Shown here: positions 5,092 through 5,727 of the stretch, one piece after another
Position numbering within the stretch: the stretch's first letter is position 1
Layout of the letters: each line of letters opens with the position of its first letter
Source: an uncultured Spongiibacteraceae bacterium
GTDB taxonomy: Bacteria > Pseudomonadota > Gammaproteobacteria > Pseudomonadales > Dasaniaceae
NCBI GenBank assembly: GCA_937969395.1
Contig: CALBVI010000411.1
Span: forward strand, 1-5,727
Length of the DNA: 5,727 nucleotides
Reading direction: 5' to 3'
Position numbers and translations under genes: made by a program
Notes under the pieces: generated by a model
What the model was told of the DNA's origin: nothing
Databases searched by the model: none
What the model saw: the letters and a program-made list of their open reading frames with translations, nothing else

Positions 5092-5727
5092 GTGGGTCTA
5101 CTAAATAAAATAGATTTCGTCAGGGATGAGATCAAAGATATTCCCAATATTGATAAGAAACCTTCAGGAGGGATTAGCAGTTTTAGCTCAAAAATTAGTT
5201 ATGCAATATCATTAGGCTTCAAAGAAAAGGAGATTTTTTTCTTTGGCTTGCTTCAGTGGGCTTCAATAGGCATTGGCTACTTGCTATGGGTACAAATGCT
5301 TGACTGGATTCCAGAGGAAGTTTGGCGGAGTGCAGTGGAATCTGATGAAGGGTCAATTGCTGACTGGATTTTGTTTGCCTGGTCTTTTGTCTGTGTTGGT
5401 GTTGCCGCCTTCCCTGTAGGGATACTCACCGGATGTATGGGAGCTACCCATTTCTTACATAAACAAGGTCGCGAATCGACCGTAGCAACATGCTTAAAGC
5501 TTGTTCTTCCACAAAGCTGGTCTTTATGGTCATTTCATTGGATTGATGGCTGGATCACTGTAAATCAAATACTTGATCGCCTGCCAAAGAAAGGGGGTCG
5601 AAAGAATCCAGTACTGAGTGAGGCGCTATATTACGCATGGAAACTTGGAATATCCGGTGTTTTGCCAAGTATTGTCACTGGCAATAACCTCTTTAAGTCG
5701 GGGAAAAACTCAGTTGTTTTTGTCAAA
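5092..5727 (+). CDS. Unrecognised integral membrane protein, 3' end beyond window
   Basis: A GTG at 5092 opens 212 codons with no stop before the window ends. AAGGAG lies at 5081-5086, five bases before the GTG, and an in-frame TAA (5080-5082) closes the frame just upstream, so this start is well supported. Residues 1-45 are polar. Hydrophobic helices lie at about 47-68 (FFFGLLQWASIGIGYLLWV) and 91-114 (WILFAWSFVCVGVAAFPVGI), separated by an acidic loop. A conserved-looking stretch follows at about 115-170, rich in Trp and Cys, including GCMGATHFLHKQGREST, LPQSWSLWSFHWIDGW and a basic LPKKGGRK. I do not recognise the family and assign no function. Hand counts of four 60-base lines gave 22, 29, 31 and 29 G+C, against 19 for a regulator line, 22 for a kinase line and 25 for an adaptor line. 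That hints at separate ancestry but is too small a sample to rely on. Confidence 0.82.
   Translation, partial: MGLLNKIDFVRDEIKDIPNIDKKPSGGISSFSSKISYAISLGFKEKEIFFFGLLQWASIGIGYLLWVQMLDWIPEEVWRSAVESDEGSIADWILFAWSFVCVGVAAFPVGILTGCMGATHFLHKQGRESTVATCLKLVLPQSWSLWSFHWIDGWITVNQILDRLPKKGGRKNPVLSEALYYAWKLGISGVLPSIVTGNNLFKSGKNSVVFVK

Overview
The window looks like chromosomal DNA from a low-GC marine gammaproteobacterium of the Alteromonadales type (Colwellia/Thalassotalea/Pseudoalteromonas-like). This rests on general gene style, AT-rich spacers and a REP-associated transposase fossil; it is an inference, not a database match.

Left two thirds (1-4253): three minus-strand genes. In transcription order they are a sigma-54-dependent NtrC-family response regulator (4253-2874), an NtrY/NtrB-like membrane histidine kinase whose start overlaps the regulator's end (2893-1505), and, after a 249-base gap, the start of a HlyD/MacA-type membrane-fusion protein that runs off the left edge (1255-1). 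The gap carries what looks like a complete sigma-54 control region: a perfect dyad (1441-1456), an IHF-like site (1398-1410) and a -24/-12 element (1364-1379), correctly ordered on the minus strand. A second perfect palindrome (1273-1291) lies in the predicted leader. The simplest reading is that the kinase senses an envelope signal and phosphorylates the regulator, which then drives sigma-54 transcription of the efflux operon beginning with the adaptor. The transporter subunits would lie beyond the left edge.

Middle (4254-5091): no intact gene. At 4353-4622 is a fossil of a REP-associated tyrosine transposase (RAYT): 21-bp inverted ends flank a 190-bp relic that keeps only the N-terminal and C-terminal parts of the protein, with several stops and frame breaks. 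Then come about 340 bases with nothing convincing, followed by a cluster of three copies of TATACCGACT, two direct and one inverted (4963-5049).

Right end (5092-5727): the start of a plus-strand gene for an unrecognised membrane protein, open at the right edge, with a good ribosome binding site and a GTG start. Sampled lines are somewhat richer in G+C than the regulator gene.

Most of the window is ordinary. The items that best repay a second look are the efflux control region, the RAYT fossil, the TATACCGACT cluster and the unrecognised membrane protein.
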